Assembly: GCA_963514095.1 (NCBI GenBank)
Contig: OY741281.1
Coordinates: forward strand, 11,106,028 to 11,170,027
Length of the DNA stretch: 64,000 bases
Direction: 5' to 3'
Source: Eutrigla gurnardus
Taxonomy: Eukaryota > Chordata > Actinopteri > Perciformes > Triglidae
A program made the translations under genes and the position numbers. Numbering within the stretch: the stretch's first letter is position 1; each line of letters starts with the position of its first letter. Below, piece after piece: positions 12,950 to 25,274 of this stretch. Below the pieces are notes generated by a model. It was not told the origin of the DNA and searched no databases. It saw only the letters and a program-made list of their open reading frames with translations.

Positions 12950-13063
12950 CTTTGTTGTTCATATCTTGTTTTGTTTTTGTTCGCTTTTATTTTCTGTGAG
13001 GCACTTTGTGCTACTTTAAAGTATGAAAAGTGCCGTATAAATAAAGTTTGATTTGATTTGATC
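12950..13063 (+). mobile_element. LINE/SINE-type 3' tail
   Basis: GAGGCACTTTGTGCTACTTT is followed by GAAAAGTGCCGTATAAATAA and then AGTTTGATTTGATTTGAT. A hairpin-like GCACTTT/AAAGTGC core, an ATAAATAAAG block and a terminal short tandem repeat (here TTTGA) are the standard 3' end of fish L2-like LINEs and the SINEs that borrow it. No reverse-transcriptase remnant is visible upstream, where the GT minisatellite abuts. Confidence 0.6.
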
Positions 13064-13264
13064 TGAGCATACTAGCTGAAACATTCTGTTGAGCTTTCTC
13101 TGCGTTGTCGGCCCAACTCATAGAAACATGGTGATGACCTGTTGGCCAAGTCAGTTTTTTTGGGCTGTCTATCAGAAAATGTGATTCAACAAGCTATGCA
13201 GGCTCATTAGAATATATGTAATATACTGTATAAATCCCTCATTTGAGTATCTCCACCAGGCGGT

Positions 13265-13400
13265 AAGCTCTAAAAGGTGAAGCCGAAGTGCCATAAACTT
13301 GCATTATCTCAACTGGCCATCAGGAAGCGACTATTCTGGTTGCAAAACAAAGCATGTAGCATGTTCTAGTAGAAACCCAAAATACAAGTATGAATCTGAA
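13265..13400 (+). repeat. dispersed fish repeat (fragment)
   Basis: The run GTGAAGCCGAAGTGCCATAA ACTTGCATT, then CTGGCCATCAGGAAGCGACT and TCTGGTTGCAAAA, matches a dispersed repeat I recall from percomorph fishes (AAGTGCCATAAACTTGCATT, then GGCCAGCAGGGGGCGACTC, then TGGTTGCAAAAAGAAG). It is non-coding and of unknown class. The match is from memory, so the boundaries and identity need a repeat-library search. Confidence 0.5.
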
Positions 13401-16400
13401 AATATGCATGATGGCCGATGGCTGAACGGCTCACTTGACGTATACATTTGACTTTACTGAACAAGTGATAAACAAATTGGAGCTGATTTTAACATTTTTG
13501 CAAAGATAGAAGACCACATTAAGACAAGGACCAAAAATGGGAGGACAAAAGTGACCATATCCGTTTGTTTTTGAGAGTGTGTGCATGTTAAGGTCGTTCC
13601 CACGCTGTATGCATGTGGTCTGTTGACATAATCCAAACGCCATGAATTCAAATCAAACAAGAATTGATGTCCTTTTTTCTGCCAGACAGAATGATCCCCG
13701 CCCCGCCCCCCCCCGACTGCGAGCTCACAAAGATGTTTTCTGTCTTTCCTTCAGCTTTTAAGGAAAAATCCAACAGACAACAGACACACAGCAGAAATAA
13801 AGCCTCTTACAGAGTCCCTTTTAGCCGTCAACTGCACTGACAGGATCAGATTTAACACAGCCCTTGATTTTCTCAGCCCTCCAAGAAAGGTAAGAAATGA
13901 CTCGAGCATTTCTCTGCCACCCTTTGTCTCGCTAGAGATCAAGAGTGAACTAGACTGATAATGTGTAGTTAAAAGACACATAAAGGGCTCAGTGCTGGTA
14001 GCTACTACTGTTCCTGGGAAGTAAGTGGAGCGAGAACATGGACCCATGCTTTATGGGGCTCTGTCCTGCCACTTGAACTATTTCCCAGCTAGTGATGTGA
14101 GAAGGTGGGCTTCCTTTTATCCCCAGGAGGTCCTTTTGTGATTTCTAGTTGGTTTTATCTGGTGAATAAAAGGCTGCTCTCTCAACAGCTTTGATCTTTT
14201 TTTTTAATGTACAATTTTCTGACATTCTTAATAATTAGAGAATGTACGATGATGAAAATAATAAGCAGCCGTCATCTACTGCATCTCATTATTATTAATG
14301 GATAGTTTGTTTCAATATCTTCCACAAGATAAAAAAGCTTAATATGTGAGATAAGCCAGAGTATGTGATGTTTTTGCAGCGCCTGGGAGTTCAGGTGCAG
14401 CCATTGTAACTTACATCAGTTTGGTTCTGCTAAGTGTTATTTATAGAAAACAAGGCACAAATGGCACTTACGCTTGATTCTACACAAACTTCATTTCAGT
14501 CTTGTTTTTTCCCGTCCCGATGCTTAAAAGAGAGAAATGCCCAGTCGATCGCCGCGTCATGTTAGCCTGCTCAGATGAGTCTGCGGAGCCAGATATGGAT
14601 AACAAGCACTCACCCTCGCCCAAACAGAGAGCAAGGTCAAGCTAATGAGTGCTTTTATAGGTCTGAGGTGATGGCTGGAGAGGGTTGGGTGGCGGTTGCT
14701 GATTATCGAGCCTCTTTGATGAAAACCGCCTGCGGAAAGCAGAGCTGGGTGAATCAGGGACGGGTGGGGTAAAAAAAAAAAGAAAAAAATGAAGACGGTT
14801 AAAGCAGGGAATGACTATCAATGATATTAAACGCTTTTTCTGGTCCACTGATGAAGGACTAATCATGATAAATGCTTCTTGAGTCTTGCTCATTTTGCAC
14901 CGGCAGACACACACTCACACAGCCACACAAAACTATTTTACTAACTAATCTTTCAACTTTTTTAGAATAAATCCAGGGCAGGCTTAAAATATGAAAAAAA
15001 AGGTGTCTGCAAGAGTTTTGAAAAATGGCACCACTGGGTGTTTTTATTCCTCCCTTATATATATAAAGTGTTGGTTATACTGCAAATCAATGATTGGTCC
15101 ATGTGGATGTAATGAAATACATGCATCAAAACATAGGTTACAGTGAAGACAGGGCCAAGGTTATATTCCGAAAGATGTTGTTTGCACAGCTGTTTTTCCT
15201 CCTTTAACTGTATATCATGGGAGAACAGAATTGAGTATGAAAGCAAATGCAAATGTTATCTTTTGGGGTCCATATGTTGACATTTGCAGAGACGTTACAG
15301 AGTCTATTTTTATTTTGAGACTGAATGTTGAAGCGTAAATCTCTTTCTCCATGTGACTCCTACAGTAGGTCTTGCAGGCCTATATGTCTGTTGCACACGG
15401 ATGATGATCCACCTCGCACATCACACTTAGTGCATCTCGTCACTGATGGCATCACTGTTCTGAACTGAATTACAGCCGAAACTAAATAAAGCTGACATGC
15501 TTTATGGTTTGAGTCGTGGATTTGAATAACTGATGCAAGCGGTTGTTCTCCGTTTCTCTTTAATGCACAAACACAAAGGCTCCTGTATATGCATACACAG
15601 GGATGCTTATATGCCCTCGCATGCACACTGAAACACACACACCCTCATGCACTAGTGCCTTTTATTTTGCGTATTGAGCTCGGTAAGTGAGTTGGAGTCT
15701 CTCCCCCATCTCTCCCTGTCTCTGCTGTAGTTAATGACTTCTGCCGAATGTCTCCGTGAGCTCTATCGAGAGCGGTGAATGGCAGGTAAGACTACAGGCC
15801 ACATCGCATCTGCCTCTCTGCTTAACTACACGGTCCGCCCACAGTAATTATCACAACACAGAGGAGAAATTCAGCACCGATGTGTGCATGGGGCATTAGC
15901 TCGGGGGCTTTTATGTATGAGCGAGTGTGATTATATTACTCATGCGTATATGTGTGTGTGTGTGTACAGTATTTGTGTATATGACTGAGCTACTCTAGAT
16001 CCAGTGCCAATATAAAAAAAGGAAAGAAAAACAATTGCCAGGAGGTAAAAACTAAAAGACGACACATTCTGCATCCTGGGTTTGACTCGGGAGTATAGAG
16101 AACATTAATACGTGCTGTCAAACTAATTGATTTAACCATTTTAACACGTTATGTTGCCATTAGGCTCCTAGGGTTTACCGATTTTCCTGTTAAACATGAA
16201 AAGCACATAAAAGCATAAAAAGCTGAATGGATAAACCTCATTGTCTCATGCATTTTATAGTTTTTTTCCCCCCTCTTTCTTTTCTGTATTTTTCTCTCAA
16301 TTATTTATGGCTTTTTGTGGCCTATGGGAAACATTTAGCCCAGATTCTCATTTTTGCGTTTTACCTCTTGCTTCTTAAAAGGGTAGGTGGTAGTTGCTGT

Positions 16401-17107
16401 TGGAGATAAAGGTTAGAGATGTTCTTTATATTGAATTGAAACTAGTTTTTGTCTTTCTGTAATGTAAAAACAATTATTTCCTGCTAGTATAACTTGCTGT
16501 TTCAAAAGGGGGTCATGTCATCTTTTCAGCTGGAGCAAATAGTAGGCTCTGCTGTTTGTTGGACAACTGCTCCTGGGCGGTGGCTTCATATTTGGGCATC
16601 AGTCTTCTGCAGTCCAACTCTTGCCAAAGAGGCAAATAAGTGCTGGCTGTTCTTCCCAAGGTGCTGAAGAACAACTTTTAATAGAATGCAAGGCTTTCCT
16701 TTTTTAAAGGTCGAAATAAGGTGTAGACAAGTGAAGACAGGGAGGTACGAAACAAGCTGTAAGGTATACAGAAGACTGTGAACAAATGTGTTGTGTATCC
16801 CTCTATGTACTGATATTTTCTGCATATGACAAAAGAAAGCAAGATTTGAATAAAATCACATTTAACCTCTCCATTCATCCAACCTTCCACCCCCCCAACC
16901 GAAGCAGAGAGAGCACAAAAGTGAGCATGCTTGGGTTATTCCCACATGATGTACCACTCATATTAAAACGGGCATATATTATATCTCAAATTCAATTTGA
17001 GAGGAGGGCAGTGTCAGCATTTTGCCTGTCATTTCCAGCAATGGGAAGAGACTGGGATAGATGGTAATGCCTTTTCTTATTTAACTCTGTCTGACTCTCT
17101 CCTGTGG

Positions 17108-17143
<36 letters not shown>

Positions 17144-17799
17144 ACACACACACAGAAACAAATGCCTACTTTTTTGACTTGATGCTGACAAGGGAGTTCT
17201 GAACCAATCCTGGTTAACATTTGGGAAATAAACGGTCCTGCAGCCTTTACTGGGGAGTGAAACAATTGCATGAAGTGAAGATAAATATTTCTCACCTGAC
17301 AGTCCCGACACTTTCAATTTTAGATTTTCAAACAACATTGCTGTCTCGACTTGCCAAATCTTCTTACTGGCATTTGCAGAGATTTGACTAACATAATATC
17401 ATGTACATAAATAACCATAATATTCAGTATACATAGTACATCACGTACAACATGAAACATGCATAGAATATAGATATTCGCTCATAAAAGAAAAGATAGA
17501 TAAAAAAGATGTTTGACATGTGACGCCTCAGTGTGCATGTTAAACTCAAAAACGTCCCGCGGAGAGAGCAAAAGGAGTGGCGGAGCACGGTGAACACGTG
17601 TCAAATCAGATACAACCGACTGGCTGAGTTTAGATATGCATAAAAGTAGTCTGGCAACAGAAACCGGGCAACAAAAATGACAACAATGTGGTTCAGTAAG
17701 AGTGTAGAAAAAGAACACACACAACTAAACACTATGTTTTCATTTTAGTTCCGTTTTTTCTGTAAGTAAAAAAGAAAAAAAAGGAAGTAAAAAGAAGGC
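13401..17799. other. intergenic, no gene recognised
   Basis: No exon recognised. A C/G-rich run lies near 13697-13714 and a short (TA)n at 15055. Near 16113 the words GTGCTGTCAAACTAATTGAT resemble a hAT-derived vertebrate repeat, but the match is too short to annotate. Confidence 0.45.
17109..17154 (+). repeat. (CA)n microsatellite
   Basis: CA tract with one GA interruption near 17139. Confidence 0.95.
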
Positions 17800-18600
17800 T
17801 GGACAAAATCTGCGGTGAGGTGTAGCCTGCAGTTTTCATTATACAATAGATAAGGAGTGATTCTGCTGTCTTGCAGCTGACAGGAGGATCATTTCACCGC
17901 TGAGGACCCAGGAGGGCGAATAGTCCAGACAGAGCGCCGTGATAGCCGGGTCGCCACAGGGAAGAGAATGCTGAGCACCTATTAACTACTGAGTGCAAAG
18001 CTGGAATATAAGGTTGAATCATTGCCTGGAGGTGGGGGGTACAGTTCCTGTCGGATCCTTTATATTGTTGTCAGCACTGAGGTGACTTGGAGGAATTTAG
18101 AAAGGTGCACTGCGGTGTAACGGGTGAACCGCGCGGCACAGACGGTAGTGCACGGGGAGGCGAGCCAACAGGGGGTCTCGTCGAGAAATGACTGGGGCTT
18201 GGACAAGGACTTGAGCTGAATCCCTGGTGAGAAAAGGCTGGATTTGACAGATGTTATAAATCTTCTAAATCGCGTCGTGGCGAAGTGAGGTTTAAAAGGT
18301 CACCGCTGGTCTCACTGGGATGCTGGGCAGTGAGGGACTGGGGTCAGGGGAGTTATTACTGAGGTCACAGAGGTTTTGCAGAGTCTCGGATTTGTAGCAC
18401 CAAGAGAGAGAGGGAGCACTTTTAAAAAATAGAAAAGGAAAATGTGCTTGAGCAGAGATCCACAAGGGGACGTAGAGTCACAACTGACTCTGTTCACAAA
18501 TTCACAAATAAAATATGAGTACGCCACATGAGAGAGCAAAAGCTAAGGACAGTGCAGCTGTTAAAAGCTAAAAGGAAACGGATTCCAATCTGTATCCTGG
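17800..18600. other. unexplained CpG-bearing segment
   Basis: This block has clearly more CpG than its surroundings, for example GCGCCGTGATAGCCGGGTCG near 17934, GTGAACCGCGCGGCAC near 18123 and CTAAATCGCGTCGTGGCGAA near 18265. Reverse-strand frames give nothing recognisable. It could be a recently inserted, still CpG-containing transposable element, or a regulatory segment. I cannot decide between these from sequence alone. Confidence 0.3.
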
Positions 18601-18903
18601 ATGACCGAGTAACGTGTCATCATATCAAAGGGTGACAGCAGTTATTGGGTGTAAAAAGCCTTTCTTTATACAGGGATCATTAGGGATTTACAATGAATAC
18701 ATTTCCACTAGTGCGGTACCTTTGAAGGTGACGGAGTCCTTGAGTCCTGAACGAGCAAATTTAAACTTAGATTTAGGGTTCTGCGACTGTTTTTCACTGA
18801 TGAGCGTCTGTTTGCTGCACAAAGCTGATGATGCATCTGTCTCTGCCAGATTTCTGTCTGTTTAAAGGGATTGAACTTTTTGGAACTAACAAATATGTTT
18901 TAG

Positions 18904-18906
<3 letters not shown>

Positions 18907-18955
<49 letters not shown>
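18907..18955 (+). repeat. (GT)24 microsatellite
   Basis: Uninterrupted GT tract. Confidence 0.97.
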
Positions 18956-18956
<1 letters not shown>

Positions 18957-19919
18957 CCAAAACAAACCCAGAGGACACAGTCACTGAAACTTCCTTGTTC
19001 AGGCATGCATCAGTGTAGCCACAGAAGCTGTGTGGTCAGCACTGTTGTCTAACTAATAGCCCCTATTTCTTTCATAGGGAGGTTTATGTGCACTGTTCTT
19101 TCCTCCCACAGTCCAAAATAAATAAATAAATATAGGTGTATGGATTTAAGCTAATGTGACCGAACCGGAGAGAGCCCGACCCGGCTAAATTATCACCCAC
19201 CTTGGGACTTTCACCCAAAGAATACACTCATTAGGTACAGTTCAGGCTCAATTTCCCATCAACACAGGCAAGACGGGAGCTGTTAAGAATTCAGAAGACT
19301 ATTTATTTTGGCCTACTGATTCCACATGGGAAAACACAAGCGCTGCAATAAATAAAACAGATAGGTTACGCACGAAGGCACAGGTGCACGCATGCAACAA
19401 CGAAAAAACAATAAAAACAACACTAGGTTGTATGGACCGTGTTTGGACAAAAGCTTTGAGCTTCATGGGTCGAAAAGCAGAAACACTGTTACTCCTATTT
19501 ATTTGGAAAGTGCAAAGGCCAATGGGGAAGTGATACACACCCATATATATATATATATATATATATATAACAGGATTTCAAACAGTGACATAACTAAAAA
19601 GAAGGATTCAGGTAAACAAAGTAGCCAATAAAGCTAAAAGCAAAGGAGCAATTACTGAGCAGATACATAAGCGTGGGCAAAGCAAAGCATCCATCTTTAT
19701 TCTAAAGGGAAATAAGAACTTGCTACTCCTGTCACAAGTTTTCGAATAAATATAAAGACATTAAGATAACTAAAAGAGTGTAGCTTAGCTGCCCGACACC
19801 CTCCCACAGTCAGTAGTTTGACAGGAAATATCCTAGTCTCCAAGCCTTTTGACCTACGTCCAGGGAATAATGAAGTTACTAACGCCTGCGCCTGCAAGCC
19901 CTACTGAGGGCACATTTAA
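18956..19919. other. intergenic, AT-rich, no gene recognised
   Basis: Contains a (AAAT)n stretch at 19115-19130 and (AT)13 at 19543-19569. A TTTCCTCCCACAGTCCAAAA block at about 19100 resembles the core of a common fish repeat also seen at 44068, but it is only about 20 bp long. Confidence 0.4.
19543..19569 (+). repeat. (AT)13 microsatellite
   Basis: Uninterrupted AT tract. Confidence 0.95.
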
Positions 19920-20185
19920 CACGACGCAGTAAACAGAACATCTGTCTGAGATGTATTTAGCGACCTGAAGAAACAAACAAGGCAGCAGCAGCAGCGTCGT
20001 TCTGTCGCAACGTACCTCGGTCGGTGGATGAGCAGGGACACCACAGGCGGAAGGAGAAGATCAGAGCTTTCCTGAGGTAACGTCAGGCGAGCCCACATGA
20101 GAGCGACGGCCTTTCAACAGGACTATTAATTGAAGGTACGGATACGAGTGAGGTGTGCGGTCTGGCACATGCGCAGTGGCCTGGA
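19920..20185. promoter_or_regulatory. CpG-rich segment with NRF-1-like site (candidate)
   Basis: CpGs cluster here (CAGCGTCGTTCTGTCGCAAC, CCTCGGTCGG, GAGCGACGGC) and a GCACATGCGCAGTGG site at 20165-20179 resembles the NRF-1 core. Donor-like words exist on both strands: CTGAG|GTAACG on +, and GAG|GTACGT on the reverse of about 20010. These are typical of CpG-island promoters with a short non-coding first exon, and tpk1 has a non-coding first exon in human. The element is 18 kb from the first coding exon and no transcript evidence exists, so this is only a candidate. Confidence 0.22.
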
Positions 20186-21486
20186 GCCAACCTGTTGGGA
20201 GGATAACAGAAAAGGCCACTAGAAATAAAAAGCGTGTAACGAATCATCCTTGTATGTTATGTTCTTGCACCAGCTAGTACAGACCAGATTTTACTGTGTG
20301 CATGTTGTGCCCAAATAACATGATGTGAATTGAAAAAGTATGAAACTTTTAAATAATTTGACATAAGGTGGTTAAGCTGGCTGAGCCAATGGTATGTCAT
20401 ACCAGCTCTGCCCTATGGGTGTCGCTGTTGAACAATTAAAAACAATATAAAAACAATAATTTCAATATTGAAAAATTATTTTATAAACGCTACTGATTTG
20501 TTAATAGTTTATTTCAATTATTCTGATCCCTTCCTTGCCTCTCGGAAATAGAGGAGAATCAATCATCTCCTCTGCCTCTATAGACCAACCTCCCCTGCGG
20601 CTTAGCTCCCCAGCCACTTAAACAATTAATTATAACAGCTCATCATGAAATAACACAACAAAATCATCAACAAGGGAATACTGTTAACTTAGAAGATTGC
20701 TCGACAAAATTAGCTTAGAGAGCCGCTTGTGAAGCGTGCTGCGGCTCGTCGGGTGGAATCAAAAGCCGTCTGGAGACGTCGCGATCAGTTCCAGCAGCCA
20801 GAACGCGCCGCAGCTGCAACCGGTGGAATGTCTTGAACAACACATTGTGCTGCTCATTTCCTGTCAGCTAACTTATATCAAATATGAACTCCCACTGTCA
20901 CTGATTGGCTTATGTCTCCCAGCAATTTCTTCTTTATTAAAAAAAAAGGATTTGTGGGGCCAATTGATGCAATTGTGTATTTAGCGTACAGGGTGACTTG
21001 CACTGTGCATACCACAAGCTTTATTTTGGCCAAATCAGTACATACTGCTAGTAAAGTGTGTTGTTTTGAATACTGCGATTGAATGCAACCCTGCAAATTG
21101 AAGGACAAATAGCCTATTATAAATATATTGCAAAACAACCTTGAACCCCTCCTATCTAAAGTTTGCCAGCAAACGTCCTCGGCTCGCCACTTCCAACTTG
21201 CCAACTTCTGATTTTTAGATTCCAGCCGTGCCAATTGCCATTCATCGAGGCGAGACATAACTCTGCCTAAGAGCACTCATTGAGGGCTGAGGCAAGGAAA
21301 TGGGCTCATATATATGCAAAAGTTAAAGGTGTGAATAACATGTAAATGACCGAATGCATCAGTTTTTGCCCGTGTAAACACAGCAAACACAGGTATGCTA
21401 ATAGAGCGAGTGAGTGTTTGAGGCTGGAAGGAGGAGGAAGAGGCGGAAGCGGAGGACTCGCGGCCGAGCAGGTGCTAATCACAGCT

Positions 21487-21502
21487 CAGGTCATGTGACC
21501 TG
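21487..21502. promoter_or_regulatory. CAGGTCA-TG-TGACCTG inverted repeat
   Basis: Two 7-bp arms are separated by TG. The site contains inverted nuclear-receptor half-sites (AGGTCA, 2-nt spacer, TGACCT) and also GTCATGTGAC, the preferred MITF/TFE E-box form. Whether anything binds is unknown. Confidence 0.25.
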
Positions 21503-22488
21503 CCCATGATTAGAAACACTTCTAATTCATTATTTGCCAGGGTGGCTGCAAAAATAACCTTTGGACGATAAGTGTTTGTGAGAATAATCTGTGTGCGTAT
21601 GAGTTTGTTTATCAGCAAATGGCACGCGGTATCAAGATATGACTCTGCATCCCACATTCGTTCTGTAATGGTACGTTAATGGCTGCCGCGCCTCCTGCTT
21701 CCTCTGCTTTGAGATGATAGGCTTTAACCGTAAATCCAACTTAAAGTTCACATAAAGTTGTGACAGTTTGATGGCAAAAATGAAGAGTGCAATTTGAAGT
21801 CTTACTCACTTTCATAAATTTAGATATCAAAAATTAAACCCTGATGAAGCTTAATTTTAGATCGTTATATATCTACATGCACCGCATTGGTCAATTTTAT
21901 CTTCACAAAAATGTTGATACATGCTTCACCACCGTGATGCCCACCCCACTTTCACTAATCCCTTTCTAAGTGGAAAACCTCAAAGATAGCCGGGCTGCTG
22001 TATGTAAACTTTCATTCCTTATCGCTTCCAATTCCCACTTCTTAATACTTTGTAATACCCTGCCATTTCCTAGTGGAGGGCTACATGCTGTCTCAGCAGC
22101 GGGCAGACAAAAGCAGCGAGGGACATGGAGAGAGATTCCGGGGCTTAGTGTCTATGGGAGGGTGACCCTATATTGTTCCAAATGCATAAGGGACCAAAAA
22201 GAAAACCCATGGATGAGGAGCCTTGGCTTAGCGCATAATGCATAAAATGAATTTCTCACCCACGTCTACTCGTCTGCCACTTATTCACTCTAATTCTTAC
22301 CGCCCCGCCTCCATGCCCTCCCTCCGAATCTGGCTCTTGTTCACTTTGCTTTTGGGTTGTACAGCTCATAAAATTGATGTCATGGCGGGATCATGGGTAT
22401 GTGCATGTGTGCATAAAAAAAGGAAGTGGTGATAAATTAGAAATTGTGTGGATCTGATAAGAAAGAGTCAAAGAGCAATAGAACAAAT

Positions 22489-22515
22489 GTGTGTGTGTGT
22501 GTGTGTGTGTGGGTG
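22489..22515 (+). repeat. (GT)n microsatellite
   Basis: Short GT tract passing into GGGTGTAGGG. Confidence 0.9.
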
Positions 22516-23216
22516 TAGGGTCTCTGTGTGTGACAGAAAGAGACGGCGTCCCAGGTATTAAAGGCAGGTACAGTTGCAGAACGCTGAGCGCAGTTAGCTT
22601 TTCTCTCGGTAATTGCTCCTCGCCATAAATGCTAATTTGGTGTCATGACTGCTTCGCTGAATCCCAGATGGGATTTTAAAAGTACCTGGCCTCTTTCTAA
22701 TTTCATTCTGCTTAACCCGCCCATCCACAGGCTCTTTGTGCACGTGTCCTCATGTATGTGTGCGGGGTTGTCCGCGAGCTTCGACTTAAACCATCCATTC
22801 TGTTTGTGATTTAATGCTTTGTCAGAGCGCCCGTTGGTCGCCCTCAGTGTTTAAACCAATCTATTGTTGCACTTTAAAGCCCCCCCCCAAAAGAAATACA
22901 TAAATGGAAATCAATATGAATCAGAAGCCATTCAGGACACATGCTAAACATGTAGCATCACTTCCACGACCTATAGGTAAAAGCAAACTGTTAAATATCC
23001 ATTAGGGTTTTTTTTTTCCTCTTGAAAAAGGTGTGAAGCACCGTGATTGATGTCATGTTGTCGTACTGTCATTGAATGCCCGCAAGCAAAGCAATTTAAA
23101 TGAGTTATAAGCTTGAGTTGAAGAAAGAAATTGTTTTCTGCTATGACGGCGGATTTAAAGTGTGAAAGTAGCAACTTTACATTTGCAGAACACTGTTATT
23201 ACCGGTTTAGGAGGAT

Positions 23217-23223
23217 TGTGTGT

Positions 23224-23254
<31 letters not shown>

Positions 23255-23261
23255 GGGGGGG
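23217..23261 (+). repeat. (GT)10 followed by G24 run
   Basis: A GT tract ends in 24 consecutive G residues at 23238-23261. The run can form G-quadruplexes and is also a typical place for sequencing length error. Confidence 0.9.
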
Positions 23262-25170
23262 TTGTCTGGAGGTTATCACATCTTTTTACTTTTTACTGTC
23301 GTCCCAGCTGACTTTGCCTTCACTGTGTGTTTCCGAGAGGCAATATATTGTCATTTCTGGTGAAATGTGAGGGCTTAGTGTGTGTGCACCTATGGAAATC
23401 TCCTAATTTGAGTGTTACTTTCGCCGGCTGGCACACTGAGAGAAGCCGTGTTGGTTTGCAAATATATGCCAGCATGGTGTCTGAGAAGGGAAGGCTTTAA
23501 GCTTGGACTTCTCTGGATGGATTAGGCTGTAACAAACCAAGTCTATAACATGCCTCTGGCTCATCAACATCCTCTCTCACATCTGAGTCTGTTGACTTCA
23601 GAAAGGGGTTATTAAGGGCTACATGTTAGCCTCTGTGTCCACATGCCATCTTCCATTGCAGGATTCTTTTAAACAGTCCCTGTAGTTGGAGGAGCAGCTG
23701 CAGTACAACGCTTATTCAATGATTTATAATGTGCCTCCTGGCAAAATGTGGAGAGCGTTACTGAAATTTCAGTTATTTAATCAAACATAGTTTTGGTCGA
23801 CACAAAGTAACTTGTTCGCCTACTTTTGAAAGTGATTGATGACAAACTGAAACAGAGGGAAGATCAGAAGCATCTAAATATTACTTGGGGCCCCAGGGCT
23901 ACAGACGTTTTGGAGCCCCTTCCTACCTTCGCAATAAACTGTGGCAACAATAATTCAGCACTCCTTGTCAAGGGAACGCACATATTAAATGTAGCGCCCT
24001 CCTAATCAGTAAGCACAATATGAAACTCGTTAATATGACACAAGTTGTAGGGCTGAAGAATTGGAAACTTCAAACATTCATAACATTGACATTGCATTAT
24101 TTTTTTTGCATGTCTTATAATTCTATTTAAAACCAGAACAGGGTCAGAAAAAGATGAAGCTACGCTTATATTATTAGCATTATACTATTTGTAGAATTAG
24201 ATTCCAGTGCTGGCTTTTTGTGTGCAAATATTTTTGTGGTGCAAATATTTCCAATAACAGAGCGTTATAAAGAGGTTGGACTTGACAACGACACGATATG
24301 GCCACAATAGCACAAACTTTTTTTAGGCTGAGGACATCATGAAATATTTGTTCATTTGAAAACCCTAAATGTAAAAGAAAATCACATTTGGTAGTCAAGA
24401 CAACAAGATAATTTACACATAATGTGTACAAAACGGGATGCCCTCTCAAACTAAATCTGAGCTTATTTGCAATTATCTGTGTTTGTAATATTTACAGTAC
24501 AACAGGTTGGCTGGTCTTAATGGCATTTGTCGTATTGCATATTTGTATTTAAATATAAATAATTAAAAAAAATGCTGTCTTCCTTTTTCTGAAACTGACT
24601 GTGTGAATCCAGGTGAAAGCCTTGATCCCCCATTTAATTTTGCCTATTAAATCCACCTCAGTCAGTGCAGATAATGGCTGGGAGATAAATTAAATAAGGA
24701 TTTTAAAGTCTTACTCTCGAGACTCTGGAGAGTGAGAGAATAAGCAAAATGGGATTTATGTGTCTTTGAACTGGGTAGGATAGAAATTGCCGGAGAACTG
24801 CAACACTGCTGGGCCTTTTAACGCTCTGCACTGTCTGGTGTGTATGTAGACTGGTGCACCTCCCGAAGGACATGTGGCAGCAGGACTGTGGTCAAAGTGG
24901 CTCCTTAATGAAAGAGGTCAAAGGCGGCTGACACATGAGTAATAGACAGTCTCCAGTACGTTATTTGACCGGCCAGCTCAATAATTGCCCTGAAAGACCT
25001 GCAAAGGAATGTTGCTGTACAAACAGGGTATGGTAGCTGACATCAAGTTCACCATCTATCGGAAGAAACATAAAGAAAAACTGTATTTCAGCAACTATGG
25101 AATGAATGCTTTGGTCTCTAGGGGAGTTGGGGAAAAATGATAAACCACAATTTCTGCTGTTTCAGTTCAT

Positions 25171-25274
<104 letters not shown>

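Noticed and set aside
19100..19120. TTTCCTCCCACAGTCCAAAA, core of a common fish repeat
   Set aside because: Only about 20 bp match with no flanking blocks.
20560..20605. AGAGGAGA / TCTCCTCT inverted repeat
   Set aside because: 8-bp low-complexity arms; not distinguishable from chance.
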